Both the position numbers and the translations under genes were made by a program. Below are positions 50,769 through 59,046 of a DNA stretch of 64,000 nt, in pieces (within the stretch, counting starts at the first letter, position 1; every line of letters starts with the position of its first letter). The stretch lies in the NCBI GenBank assembly GCA_900079765.1, contig LT599017.1, forward strand, positions 3,088,996 to 3,152,995, given 5' to 3'. The DNA comes from an uncultured Eubacteriales bacterium (GTDB lineage: Bacteria; Bacillota; Clostridia; Oscillospirales; Oscillospiraceae). The notes below the pieces were generated by a model that saw only the letters and a list, made by a program, of their open reading frames with translations, searched no databases and was not told where the DNA came from.

Positions 50769-50798
50769 AGTATAGCGTCCCAACACGTCCACTGTCAA
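50769..50798 (-). promoter_or_regulatory. promoter of the purine permease gene
   Basis: TTGACA (complement 50793-50798), 18 bp, TATACT (complement 50769-50774). Confidence 0.85.
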
Positions 50799-50895
50799 TT
50801 GTGAAAAAGAGCAAACCTGCCTACATCGTATTGTGCAACATTTAGAAAAGGCCCAGCGGAGAGCGCTGTTTTTTGCCGCTCCTTCATTACGCTCG

Positions 50896-50924
50896 TTGCG
50901 TAATGGCCTGCACTGTATTATAAT
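50896..50924 (+). promoter_or_regulatory. promoter of the nucleotidyltransferase gene
   Basis: TTGCGT (50896-50901), 17 bp, TATAAT (50919-50924). The -35 lies inside a small hairpin CATTACGC/GCGTAATG. Confidence 0.75.
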
Positions 50925-50961
50925 AATTTTTAATTGATCCCTATTATAAGGAGGAGCAACC

Positions 50962-51900
50962 ATGAATAAACCCGTTCTCGTCGTCATGGCCGCCGGTATG
51001 GGCAGTCGGTACGGCGGGCTCAAACAGCTGGACCCCGTGGGCCCCCACGGGGAGCTCATCATCGACTACTCAATTTACGACGCCCGGCGGGCGGGATTTG
51101 AGACCGTCATCTTCGTAATCAAGCACGAAATCGAGGCCGACTTCAAAGCCGGCATCGGCGACCGGCTCTCCCGCGTTATGGACGTGAAGTACGCTTTCCA
51201 GGAGAAGACCGACCTGCCTGAGGGCTACGCGCCCCCCGCTGACCGGGTCAAGCCCTGGGGCACTGCCCAGGCAGCCCTGGCCGCCCGGCGCCTGGTGGCC
51301 GGTCCCTTCGCCGTCATCAACGCCGACGACTACTACGGCCCCGAGGGGTTCCAGGCCGTCTACGATTACCTGACCGCCCACCCGGACGGTGATTTTTGCG
51401 AATATGCCATGGTAGGATATCTGGTCAAAAACACCGTCACCGAGCATGGCCACGTGGCCCGGGGTGTGTGCGTGGAAGGGGCGGGCGGCTACCTCTCCGA
51501 CATTACCGAGCGCACCCACATCGAGAAGGAAGGCGACCACGCCAAATACACCCTGGACGGCGGCGCCACCTGGGCCTACCTCCCCGGCGATACCCCCGTC
51601 TCCATGAACCTCTGGGGATTCACCCACAGCTTTCTCACCGAGGCGTGGGAGCGTTTCCCCGCCTTCCTGGACAGCGCTCTGGCGGAGAATCCCACCAAGG
51701 CCGAGTATTTTCTGCCCAGCGTGGTCAGCGCGCTGATCGCCGAGGGCAAAGCTCGGGTCAAGGTCCTCACCAGCCACGACCGCTGGCACGGCGTAACCTA
51801 CCAGGAGGATAAGCCTGTGGTGGTAGCCGCCATCCGCTCTATGGTGGACAGCGGGCTATACCCTGACGATCTATGGGGCGGCAATAGCGCCGTCATATAA
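50962..51900 (+). CDS. nucleotidyltransferase (sugar-1-phosphate type)
   Basis: 312 residues. The N-terminal VVMAAGMGSRYGGLKQLDPVG is the nucleotide-binding loop of the NTP_transferase fold, and INADDYYG supplies the metal-binding Asp pair. It resembles the glucose-1-phosphate uridylyl/thymidylyltransferase superfamily but lacks the standard UGPase length and later motifs, so the sugar is open. An AAGGAGGAG site precedes the ATG. Single gene with its own promoter and a terminator. Confidence 0.87.
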   Translation: MNKPVLVVMAAGMGSRYGGLKQLDPVGPHGELIIDYSIYDARRAGFETVIFVIKHEIEADFKAGIGDRLSRVMDVKYAFQEKTDLPEGYAPPADRVKPWGTAQAALAARRLVAGPFAVINADDYYGPEGFQAVYDYLTAHPDGDFCEYAMVGYLVKNTVTEHGHVARGVCVEGAGGYLSDITERTHIEKEGDHAKYTLDGGATWAYLPGDTPVSMNLWGFTHSFLTEAWERFPAFLDSALAENPTKAEYFLPSVVSALIAEGKARVKVLTSHDRWHGVTYQEDKPVVVAAIRSMVDSGLYPDDLWGGNSAVI

Positions 51901-51914
51901 AAAGGTGATAATCA

Positions 51915-51957
51915 TACGGCCATTGGGACTCTGAAGTTTAGGGTTCCAATGGCCGTA
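51915..51957. terminator. bidirectional terminator between convergent genes
   Basis: A 12-bp stem TACGGCCATTGG / CCAATGGCCGTA. Plus-strand exit TTTTTA; it also lies 10 nt past the stop of the minus-strand regulator gene. Confidence 0.9.
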
Positions 51958-51967
51958 TTTTTATGGA

Positions 51968-52714
51968 TCATCTGCAGGTATCCTGATACTCGGACGGGCT
52001 GATGCCCACCAGCTTTTTGAACGTGGTCGAAAAATAAGTAATGTCCCGGTACCCCACCTTATCGGCTACCTCATACACCTTCAGCCGGCCGATTTTCAAC
52101 AGCTCCATGGACTTGTGTACGCGGTGCCGGGTCAGGTAATTGAGAAGGGTATAGTCGGTCTCCTTTTTAAAAATATGACTCAGGTGCCCTTCGCTGATAC
52201 CCAGGGACTGCGCGATAACGCCCACGGTGATGTTGGGGTCGTTGTAGTGCTCCCCGATATAGTTCATGGCCTCCAGCACATACCGGCTCTTATCCCCCTT
52301 TTTCATTCCGGAAGTTAATAGCGTAAGCGCGTCCCCGCCGTTCTTCAGCCGTTTTTGTACCGCCATGATCGACTTCTCCAGCTCCCCGTCGTGGAACGGT
52401 TTCAGTAAAAAGTCCACCGCCCCCAAGCGCAGGGCGCTCTGGGCATAGGCAAAGCTGTCATAGGCCGTCAGGATGATGGCGAAGGCCTTGTCCCCCCTCT
52501 CCCGCAGTTTCTGCAGCATCTCAATGCCGCCCATTTTAGGCATATGCAGATCTGTGATGATCAGGGAAGGCTCATACCGCTCTATCTCCTCCAACGCCTC
52601 TTCCCCATTGGCGGCCTCGCCCACCACCACGCAGTCCAGCGCGGCCCAGTCCACCGCCAGCACGATTCCCTTTCGGAGCATTTCCTCGTCCTCAACAACC
52701 AAAACCTTCAGCAT
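51968..52714 (-). CDS. YesN-type response regulator (receiver plus AraC helix-turn-helix)
   Basis: 248 residues. Receiver domain with acidic pair at 9-10, phosphorylation site D55 (LIITDLHMPKMGG) and a C-terminal AraC-type DNA-binding domain from about 145 (VGVIAQSLGISEGHLSHIFKKETD, then YEVADKVGYRDITYFSTTFKKLVGISPSEY). It is shorter than classical YesN because the middle helical region is missing. Its start overlaps the kinase stop. With the kinase and the lipoprotein it makes an HptARS-like unit that probably controls the importer at 55697-60666. Confidence 0.95.
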   Translation of the reverse strand: MLKVLVVEDEEMLRKGIVLAVDWAALDCVVVGEAANGEEALEEIERYEPSLIITDLHMPKMGGIEMLQKLRERGDKAFAIILTAYDSFAYAQSALRLGAVDFLLKPFHDGELEKSIMAVQKRLKNGGDALTLLTSGMKKGDKSRYVLEAMNYIGEHYNDPNITVGVIAQSLGISEGHLSHIFKKETDYTLLNYLTRHRVHKSMELLKIGRLKVYEVADKVGYRDITYFSTTFKKLVGISPSEYQDTCR

Positions 52715-54423
52715 ACGTTGTCCTCCTCGTTTCGGATAGGCAGTGTAGCCGTCACCATGGCTCCCGTTTCATCAGATCGATTTTCTAAAAACAGCCCGAA
52801 ACCTTCTCCATAATGTTTCAATAAAATCGTATCTACATTATATAGCCCCAGATGCCCCCTGGCCTTTTCCCGGCTCTGTCCCGAATAGGGTCCCGTCATC
52901 TCTTGGGGGATGCCGCAGCCGTTATCCGCCACCACAATCTGTAGCAGCCCGGTTTCCGCCCGCTTGGCCTCCACCCGGATTTTCCCCTGCTCCATTCCCT
53001 CCAAGCCGTGGAGGATCGCGTTTTCCACTATTGGCTGGAGGACCATTTTGGGCACCAGGCAGTCCTCCAGCTCCATGGGCAGCTCCACTTCAAAGGAAAA
53101 CGAGCTGGACAATCGAATCTTTTGAATTTCAATATATCGCTCCAGGGTTTCCACTTCTCGTCGCAGAGGAACAAATTCATCCGGCGAAATGCAGAAACGG
53201 AGAATATCCGCCAGACTTGTTGACATCAGCGCCACCTGAGGCATTTGATTGATCTTGCTGATCCACTTCATGGTGTCCAGGGTATTGCATAAAAAATGAG
53301 GGTTGAGCTGGGCCTGCAACATACGGATCTGGGCCTTGTTCAATTCCCGCTGATTTTCCACCAACTCCTCCTGATTGTGCTTTAACGCCACCACCATGCC
53401 ATTGAACCGCCGCGCCAACTCTCCCAGTTCGTCATCCTGAGTAGGCGCCACATAAACATCCAGGTTGTTGTGGCCCACCTCTTCGATCGCCGTATGAAGC
53501 CGCTCAATGGGGCGGAACATCTGCTGGCTCAATTTCAGGCTCATAAGAACGGAGACGGCGATGCACACTAGCGCGCTGGACAGGCTGACCGTGTACAAAA
53601 GGCCCATGGTATCCTGGGTGAAGACTTGGGGCCGCCGGAGCACCAGATACATCCCTGTGGGCTGATGGTACTCCACACTGTACAAAAAGTCTCCCGAGAC
53701 CCCATCCAGGGATTCCCCGGCAAGCAGCCGCGCCCGCAGCTCCGGCGCTATGGAAACAGCCAGGGAGGGCTGGGCGCAGTAGATCGGCCGCCAGTATCTG
53801 CTGAGGAGGATCAGATTGTTCTGGGTGCCGTAGGTGCCCTCCAGCAGTTGGCGGAGGTTCGCGTGGTACATGCTGATCACCAGATAGCCCACCGGGTCGC
53901 TTTCCGTCCCTGTTAAGAGTACCGCACCCTGGAGCAGCGGCTCGTCCGTGGCGGTGATGTCGTCGCTCTTTACGAAGGTGAGCGTCTTTTCTTGAGCGGC
54001 CCGCTGCAGTACCCCCCAGTTGGTCGGCAATTGCCGCTGGACGGATACGCTCTGCGTAGAATAGCGCCAGTTGCCCTTCAGGTCATACAGGTCAAACTGC
54101 GCATAGCTGCGCAGTCCTTCCGTCGCGCTGAACAGCTGGCTGTAGACCTGGGTGTCCTCTCCGTCGTTCCCCAGCAGGGCCTCAGCTACCAGGGGATTGC
54201 CCTGGAGCGCGGTATCTACGCTGAAAAAACCGTCGTATAGGGTGTCCATCGTATGGAGCACATTGCTTAAATGGTCCTTCGTCTCGCTCCTCGCGGTGTC
54301 CGTGAGGCGAAGGCGAAAAATCTGCAAAAGCATCATTGAGCAGATCAGCAGCGGAATTAGGGAGACAACCAGGAACGCCCCAAACAACCTGCCGCGAAAG
54401 GAGCGGGACAGTAATTTTCTCAT
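52708..54423 (-). CDS. YesM-type sensor histidine kinase
   Basis: 571 residues from the ATG at complement 54421-54423 with GAGGAGG 4 nt upstream. Transmembrane helices at about 8-30 and 280-302 flank a ~250-residue extracellular dCache-like sensor. A HAMP region with QDDELGELARRFN follows, then the His_kinase motif MLQAQLNPHFLCNTLDTMKW and an ATPase domain with DNGCGIP. Its start overlaps the stop of the lipoprotein gene. The extracellular domain presumably contacts the lipoprotein, as HptS does HptA in staphylococci. Confidence 0.93.
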   Translation of the reverse strand: MRKLLSRSFRGRLFGAFLVVSLIPLLICSMMLLQIFRLRLTDTARSETKDHLSNVLHTMDTLYDGFFSVDTALQGNPLVAEALLGNDGEDTQVYSQLFSATEGLRSYAQFDLYDLKGNWRYSTQSVSVQRQLPTNWGVLQRAAQEKTLTFVKSDDITATDEPLLQGAVLLTGTESDPVGYLVISMYHANLRQLLEGTYGTQNNLILLSRYWRPIYCAQPSLAVSIAPELRARLLAGESLDGVSGDFLYSVEYHQPTGMYLVLRRPQVFTQDTMGLLYTVSLSSALVCIAVSVLMSLKLSQQMFRPIERLHTAIEEVGHNNLDVYVAPTQDDELGELARRFNGMVVALKHNQEELVENQRELNKAQIRMLQAQLNPHFLCNTLDTMKWISKINQMPQVALMSTSLADILRFCISPDEFVPLRREVETLERYIEIQKIRLSSSFSFEVELPMELEDCLVPKMVLQPIVENAILHGLEGMEQGKIRVEAKRAETGLLQIVVADNGCGIPQEMTGPYSGQSREKARGHLGLYNVDTILLKHYGEGFGLFLENRSDETGAMVTATLPIRNEEDNVC

Positions 54424-55448
54424 GGCTCCTCCTCGCTCCCAAGGTAAAACGCCCAATTCATGAGGATAGCGTCCCGGTTTTGGCTGACCCAGCCCACGTC
54501 GTAGTCCACCAATGATATCTTTTCCAAATCGTTGAGTCCTCGGATCGGCTCAACGTCAAGGCGGACGGAGCGGCGGTAAAACCGCTCCGCCAACATCTGC
54601 TGTACGTCCCGGCTCACGGTGAAATCCAAAAATCGCTTGGCGTTCTCCTCATGGGGCGCCCCGTGTACCAAAGCGCTGCCGTCGGGTACGGAGCTGGTGC
54701 CGTCGGTGGGATAGACCAGCGCGATATCGTCCCCAGCGGCAATCCTCTTTAGCGCGGTCTCCTCCAGCGTGACCCCTACCCAGTCGGTTCCGTTCGCCAC
54801 CGAGGTAAGCACCGCCCCCGAATTGTCCAGCTGCTGCCCGTCCACATTGGAGGCAAAGCGCCGCAGCTCCTCCTGGCTCATACCCAGCGCGTACAAAAGC
54901 GTAACCACACCGGTGAAACTGGAACCCGATACACTCGGGTCGGCAACGGCGATCTTCCCCCGGAATTTGGGCAAAAGCAGGTCTTCCCAGCAGGTGACCG
55001 CCTGAGCGCTCACCAGCTTGGTGTTGTAGATCAGCACGACGGGGAGGGACGAAAACGGAGTCCACAGGTCGTCACTGGCGCGGAATTGCTCTTGGAGGCT
55101 CTCCGACTCGGCGCAGGTATATGGGGTTAAGCTCTCCCGATAAGACTCCAGGCTCTCCACCCCGCCACCGAACATTACATCGGCTTGGGGGCGGTCCCCC
55201 TCCTGGGCTATGCGCTCCAGCAGCTCGTTCGTGCCCCCGGACACGACGTCTACCCAGATACCCGTGCGCTCCTCGAATTCCTTTACGATCGGCCCCCACA
55301 CCTCTTCCTTGTGCGACGTGTAGATCACCAGCCGCTGCCCCTCCTCGGGGGCGTAGCCGAGGGGCGGTTGGCGCTCTACCGTGGTACATCCCGACAGCTG
55401 CAGCCCCAGAGCTATAACGACCAGTATAGACAGCGCTTTCTTCCCCAC
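54420..55448 (-). CDS. solute-binding lipoprotein, probable signal sensor (HptA/AfuA-like)
   Basis: 342 residues. Lipoprotein signal ending LQLSGC (C21), then the type-2 periplasmic-binding fold of the iron/hexose-phosphate group (LVIYTSHKEEVWGPIVKEFEERTGI, SGGTNELLERIAQEG, FRGKIAVADPSVSGSSF). The start is GTG at complement 55446-55448 with GGGGGAG 7 nt upstream. It is in an operon with the kinase and regulator, not with a permease, so it most likely senses its ligand for the kinase. Ligand unknown; phosphorylated sugars are the best guess from family resemblance. Confidence 0.88.
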   Translation of the reverse strand: MGKKALSILVVIALGLQLSGCTTVERQPPLGYAPEEGQRLVIYTSHKEEVWGPIVKEFEERTGIWVDVVSGGTNELLERIAQEGDRPQADVMFGGGVESLESYRESLTPYTCAESESLQEQFRASDDLWTPFSSLPVVLIYNTKLVSAQAVTCWEDLLLPKFRGKIAVADPSVSGSSFTGVVTLLYALGMSQEELRRFASNVDGQQLDNSGAVLTSVANGTDWVGVTLEETALKRIAAGDDIALVYPTDGTSSVPDGSALVHGAPHEENAKRFLDFTVSRDVQQMLAERFYRRSVRLDVEPIRGLNDLEKISLVDYDVGWVSQNRDAILMNWAFYLGSEEEP

Positions 55449-55524
55449 CGCGGAACTCCCCCTCCGTCATGGCCCGTCTTGTCTTAAGCAGTATCACCTT
55501 AAATCCCGCTCGGATTTGTCGATC

Positions 55525-55533
55525 ATTATAGCA
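55525..55533 (-). promoter_or_regulatory. extended -10 promoter of the sensor operon
   Basis: TGCTATAAT on the minus strand (complement 55525-55533): a TATAAT with the TGn extension, no good -35. The rest of the 248-nt divergent gap shows a weak TACAAT box for the plus-strand importer (about 55632). Confidence 0.55.
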
Positions 55534-55696
55534 TAACCAACAAAAGTTTTCATCTAAATGCTCTATAAATCTCAGAAGAAAACAAAAAAGCACAGTTTTG
55601 TCCCATTCTATTTCAGATCGTTTCATGTACAATAGGTACAGTTAAGCCACATCACAACGGCTCAAGTCTATGTAAAATCACAAGGGAGGAAAAGAA

Positions 55697-57103
55697 ATGA
55701 AACGGATCGTAGCTCTACTTCTGGCAGTATCCATGTCCCTCACGCTGGTCTCTTGCGGCAGCACGTCGGGGGGGAGCACCACCACACCTCAGGCAAGCGG
55801 CACTTCTCCCAGCCCAAGCCCAAGCAGCACTCCCACCCCCACCCCTGAAAACCTAACTGCTACCCAGAAAATCATCCAGGAAGCTCAGAGCATGACCATG
55901 GAAGAGCTTGCTAAGAAAGCCATCGAGGAGTCCAACGGCAAAATGTTTTACGGCGTCGGCAATTCTAGCCGCGGCAAGAGCGCTCTGCCTCTGTTCATCG
56001 AGTACCTCCAGAGCGTTGACCCCAGCTACAGCATGGAGTTCGAGTGGCAGCAGCCCAAGAACAACAAGATTTTCGACCAGCTCACCGCCGATTCGCTGAA
56101 GGGCACCGGCACTTTCGCCATGACCCTGATCCAGGATGGAAACCAGATCCAGTCCAAGATGGTTCAGACCGGTATCCTGGACACCTTCATCCCCAAGGAC
56201 TGGGCGGATTCCAACGGCACCACTGCCGAAATGTACAACGGTTTTCTCCCCCTTCAAACGCTGAACAAGGTTTTTTTGTACAACAATGCCGGTTCCAAGT
56301 CATATGACAACTGCTGGGACTTTGTGGCCGAGGGCGCGCACGGCCTATTCATGGACATCGACTCCGAAATCGTGGGCAAAAACTTCCTCTACATGCTGAC
56401 CCGTGACGACTACGCCGCCTGGTTGAAGGAGGCCTTCGAGGCCCTGCCCGCCGAGGATCAGGCATACTTCCAGCCCACCATCAACGACATGGCGGCCGAT
56501 GCCGCCGACCTCGGCCTGGGCGCCGACGGCAAGTACGCCCTGGCCTGGATTAAGCTGTGGGTAGAGTCCTACAACGCGCAGACCGACGACGGCCCCATCT
56601 GCAATACGCTGGTCGACAAGTCCGCCGCCGATCAGTTCGGCCTGCTTGTGTACTCCAAGCTGCGCTCCGTAGAGGAGTCCAGCTCCGTGTCCGTCAACAA
56701 CGTCAACGTGGCCGCCTATGACGACGGCTATCAGGGCATCGGCGGCTTTGGCTACTGCCATTACCTGTTCGTCACCGACAACAGTCCCCTCCCCTGGACC
56801 GCATGCGCCTTCCTCGCCTATATGACCTGCACCGCCGACGGTTTCTCCGCCTGGGGCAAAGACATGGGCGGCTACAGCTCCAACCCCACCGTGGCCGCTG
56901 AGAACGAAGAGACTTACCACCACCAGACCGGCGGCATGGCCGAGGACGGCACCACCGTGGAATTCCCCGCCAAGAACGATCGGGGCTACGACTGGTGGAC
57001 CACCGACGGCAAGCTCGTCTTGGAGGACCCCGAATACTGCGCCGACGTGGCTTTCACCGTGGGCAGCTGGGTCGAGATGCTAACCAAGTACAGCGCCGGC
57101 TAA
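55697..57103 (+). CDS. ABC transporter solute-binding lipoprotein
   Basis: 468 residues. Lipoprotein signal ending LTLVSC (C20), then a Ser/Thr/Pro linker (about 23-52). The mature part is a type-2 binding protein with GVGNSSRGKSALPLFIEYL near the start and aromatic-rich C-terminal segments. It is larger than AfuA-type proteins (about 340). It delivers substrate to the permease and ATPase encoded next. A GGGAGG site precedes the ATG. A strong hairpin after the stop should give it more mRNA than the permease. Confidence 0.88.
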   Translation: MKRIVALLLAVSMSLTLVSCGSTSGGSTTTPQASGTSPSPSPSSTPTPTPENLTATQKIIQEAQSMTMEELAKKAIEESNGKMFYGVGNSSRGKSALPLFIEYLQSVDPSYSMEFEWQQPKNNKIFDQLTADSLKGTGTFAMTLIQDGNQIQSKMVQTGILDTFIPKDWADSNGTTAEMYNGFLPLQTLNKVFLYNNAGSKSYDNCWDFVAEGAHGLFMDIDSEIVGKNFLYMLTRDDYAAWLKEAFEALPAEDQAYFQPTINDMAADAADLGLGADGKYALAWIKLWVESYNAQTDDGPICNTLVDKSAADQFGLLVYSKLRSVEESSSVSVNNVNVAAYDDGYQGIGGFGYCHYLFVTDNSPLPWTACAFLAYMTCTADGFSAWGKDMGGYSSNPTVAAENEETYHHQTGGMAEDGTTVEFPAKNDRGYDWWTTDGKLVLEDPEYCADVAFTVGSWVEMLTKYSAG

Positions 57104-57142
57104 ACCCACTCGCCCAGCGCGACAGTATTGTAAGACGCAAAA

Positions 57143-57186
57143 AGCGCCCCTGGAAGTGGGTGAGACCCGCCGTATCCAGGGGCGCT
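57143..57186 (+). terminator. intercistronic hairpin after the binding-protein gene
   Basis: An 11-bp outer stem AGCGCCCCTGG / CCAGGGGCGCT with an inner GGGT/ACCC stem, and only CTTCC behind it. It probably stabilises the upstream message or terminates partially, as is common between binding protein and permease genes. Confidence 0.75.
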
Positions 57187-57214
57187 CTTCCATCCCGCGT
57201 AAAGGAGAGATTTC

Positions 57215-59044
57215 ATGGAGCATTCAACGATTCCGCGGGTCGACCGGTCCGCCGTCCGCCTGAATAAGGTTAGGACCTTCTTCTCTAAACCCCATAACGT
57301 CATCCTCCTGCTCATGGGCATCGTGTTGACGGTGACCACCGTGGCCCCCATCGTCGCCATCGTGGAGGACACCTTCAAAATCCACCCGGGCACCATAGAC
57401 GCCCACCTCACCGGCCAGGCCGCGGGCTATACCCTGGTCAACTACATTGACCTCTTTACCAGCCGTATGGCCAGAACCAACCTCTGGGCCCCTCTGCTAA
57501 ACACCATTTTGCTGGCTGTGGGCACCTGTGTGGTCTCCATCCTCTTTGGCGGGCTGTTTGCTTTCCTCATCACCCGCACCAATCTGCCATGGCGCAAATA
57601 TTTAAGCTCGATCTTCATCTTCCCCTACATCATGCCCCAATGGACGCTGGCCGTGGTGTGGCAGAACATGTTCAACTCCAATGCCGTCACCGGCACCTCC
57701 AACGGTCTGCTGGCCGCCACCACGGGCATAGCCATGCCCATGTGGTGGTGCAAGGGCCTGTTCCCCAGCCTGGTGGTGCTGGGCCTGCACTACGCGCCCT
57801 TCGCCTACATATTAATCGGCGGCATCTTCCGCAACATGGACGCCAACCTTGAGGAGGCCGCCACCATTCTGGACACGCCCAGATGGAAAATCATGTGCAG
57901 GATTACGCTGCCCATGGTCAAGCCCGCCATCCTTTCCACCATCCTGCTGGTCTTCGGCAGCGCCATGGGCTCCTACCCTGTTCCACATTACCTGGGCCTT
58001 ACCACCCTGTCCACCAAATATGTGTCCATGAACTCCAAGTACACCGGAGAGGCCAGTATCCTGGCTATCATCATGATGTTTTTCGGCGTGGCTATCATGC
58101 TGCTCAATCAACTCAGCCTACAGAGCCGCAAGAGCTACACCACGGTCACCGGCAAATCCGGTCAGATTTCCAAAACCAACTTAGGGCGGGTCGGGAAGTA
58201 TGTCATCGCCTTAGCGCTGGTGGCCGTCACTTTCTTTACCAGCATCTTCCCCATCGTCTCCTTCGCCTTTGAGACGTTTCTGCCCAACCCCGGCGACTAC
58301 TCCTTCCTGTACACCGGTGACCCGGACAATCTGACCACCAAGTGGTGGACCACCAGTGAAAACATCACTGAGAACGGCATGTACGGACAGAAGGGCATCC
58401 TCTATAACAACACCATCTGGAACGCCTTCAAGGGCACCATCTGGGTCAGCGTGTGCTGCGCTCTGCTGGCGGGCACCATCGGTACTCTCATTGGCTACGC
58501 CGTGTCCAAGAACCGACGAAGTAAGTGGGCAAATTACGTCAACAGTGTGGCGTTTCTTCCCTATTTGATGCCCTCCATCGCCGTCGGCGTCGCGTTCTTT
58601 ATCCTGTTTTCCAGTGAGCACATCAACCTCTTCAACACCTATACAATCTTGATCGTCGTGGGTACCATCAAATACATCCCCTTTGCCAGCCGCAGCTCCC
58701 TGAACTCCATGCTCCAGCTGTCCGGCGAGATCGAGGAGGCGGCAATCATTCAGGACATTCCCTGGATCAAACGAATGACCCGCATCATTATCCCCATTCA
58801 GAAGTCTTCCATTATAAGCGGCTACCTGCTCCCCTTCATGACCTGTCTGCGGGAGCTGTCCCTGTTCATGCTGCTGTGCGTCCAGGGTTTTATCCTTTCC
58901 ACCACCTTGGACTACTTCGATGAAATGGGCCTATACGCATTCTCCAGCGGCATCAACCTGATTTTAATCGTCACCATTCTGGTGTGCAACACACTGGTCA
59001 ACAAGGTCACCGGCGCCAGTCTGGACAAGGGAATAGGGGGTTAA
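57215..59044 (+). CDS. fused double ABC permease (AfuB/FbpB-like)
   Basis: 609 residues with about 12 transmembrane helices and two EAA coupling loops: EEAATILDTPRWKIMCRI in the first half and IEEAAIIQDIPWIKRMTRI in the second. It is therefore a head-to-tail fusion of two permeases, as in FbpB and AfuB. Between them lies a hydrophilic extracellular stretch (PNPGDYSFLYTGDPDNLTTKW). Its last base pair precedes the ATPase gene by 2 nt. It works with the lipoprotein at 55697. Confidence 0.92.
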   Translation: MEHSTIPRVDRSAVRLNKVRTFFSKPHNVILLLMGIVLTVTTVAPIVAIVEDTFKIHPGTIDAHLTGQAAGYTLVNYIDLFTSRMARTNLWAPLLNTILLAVGTCVVSILFGGLFAFLITRTNLPWRKYLSSIFIFPYIMPQWTLAVVWQNMFNSNAVTGTSNGLLAATTGIAMPMWWCKGLFPSLVVLGLHYAPFAYILIGGIFRNMDANLEEAATILDTPRWKIMCRITLPMVKPAILSTILLVFGSAMGSYPVPHYLGLTTLSTKYVSMNSKYTGEASILAIIMMFFGVAIMLLNQLSLQSRKSYTTVTGKSGQISKTNLGRVGKYVIALALVAVTFFTSIFPIVSFAFETFLPNPGDYSFLYTGDPDNLTTKWWTTSENITENGMYGQKGILYNNTIWNAFKGTIWVSVCCALLAGTIGTLIGYAVSKNRRSKWANYVNSVAFLPYLMPSIAVGVAFFILFSSEHINLFNTYTILIVVGTIKYIPFASRSSLNSMLQLSGEIEEAAIIQDIPWIKRMTRIIIPIQKSSIISGYLLPFMTCLRELSLFMLLCVQGFILSTTLDYFDEMGLYAFSSGINLILIVTILVCNTLVNKVTGASLDKGIGG

Positions 59045-59046
59045 AC

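Noticed and set aside
49296..50804. 502-codon plus-strand frame opposite the permease
   Set aside because: Antisense shadow; His/Asp/Gly-rich, and it runs through the permease promoter and leader.
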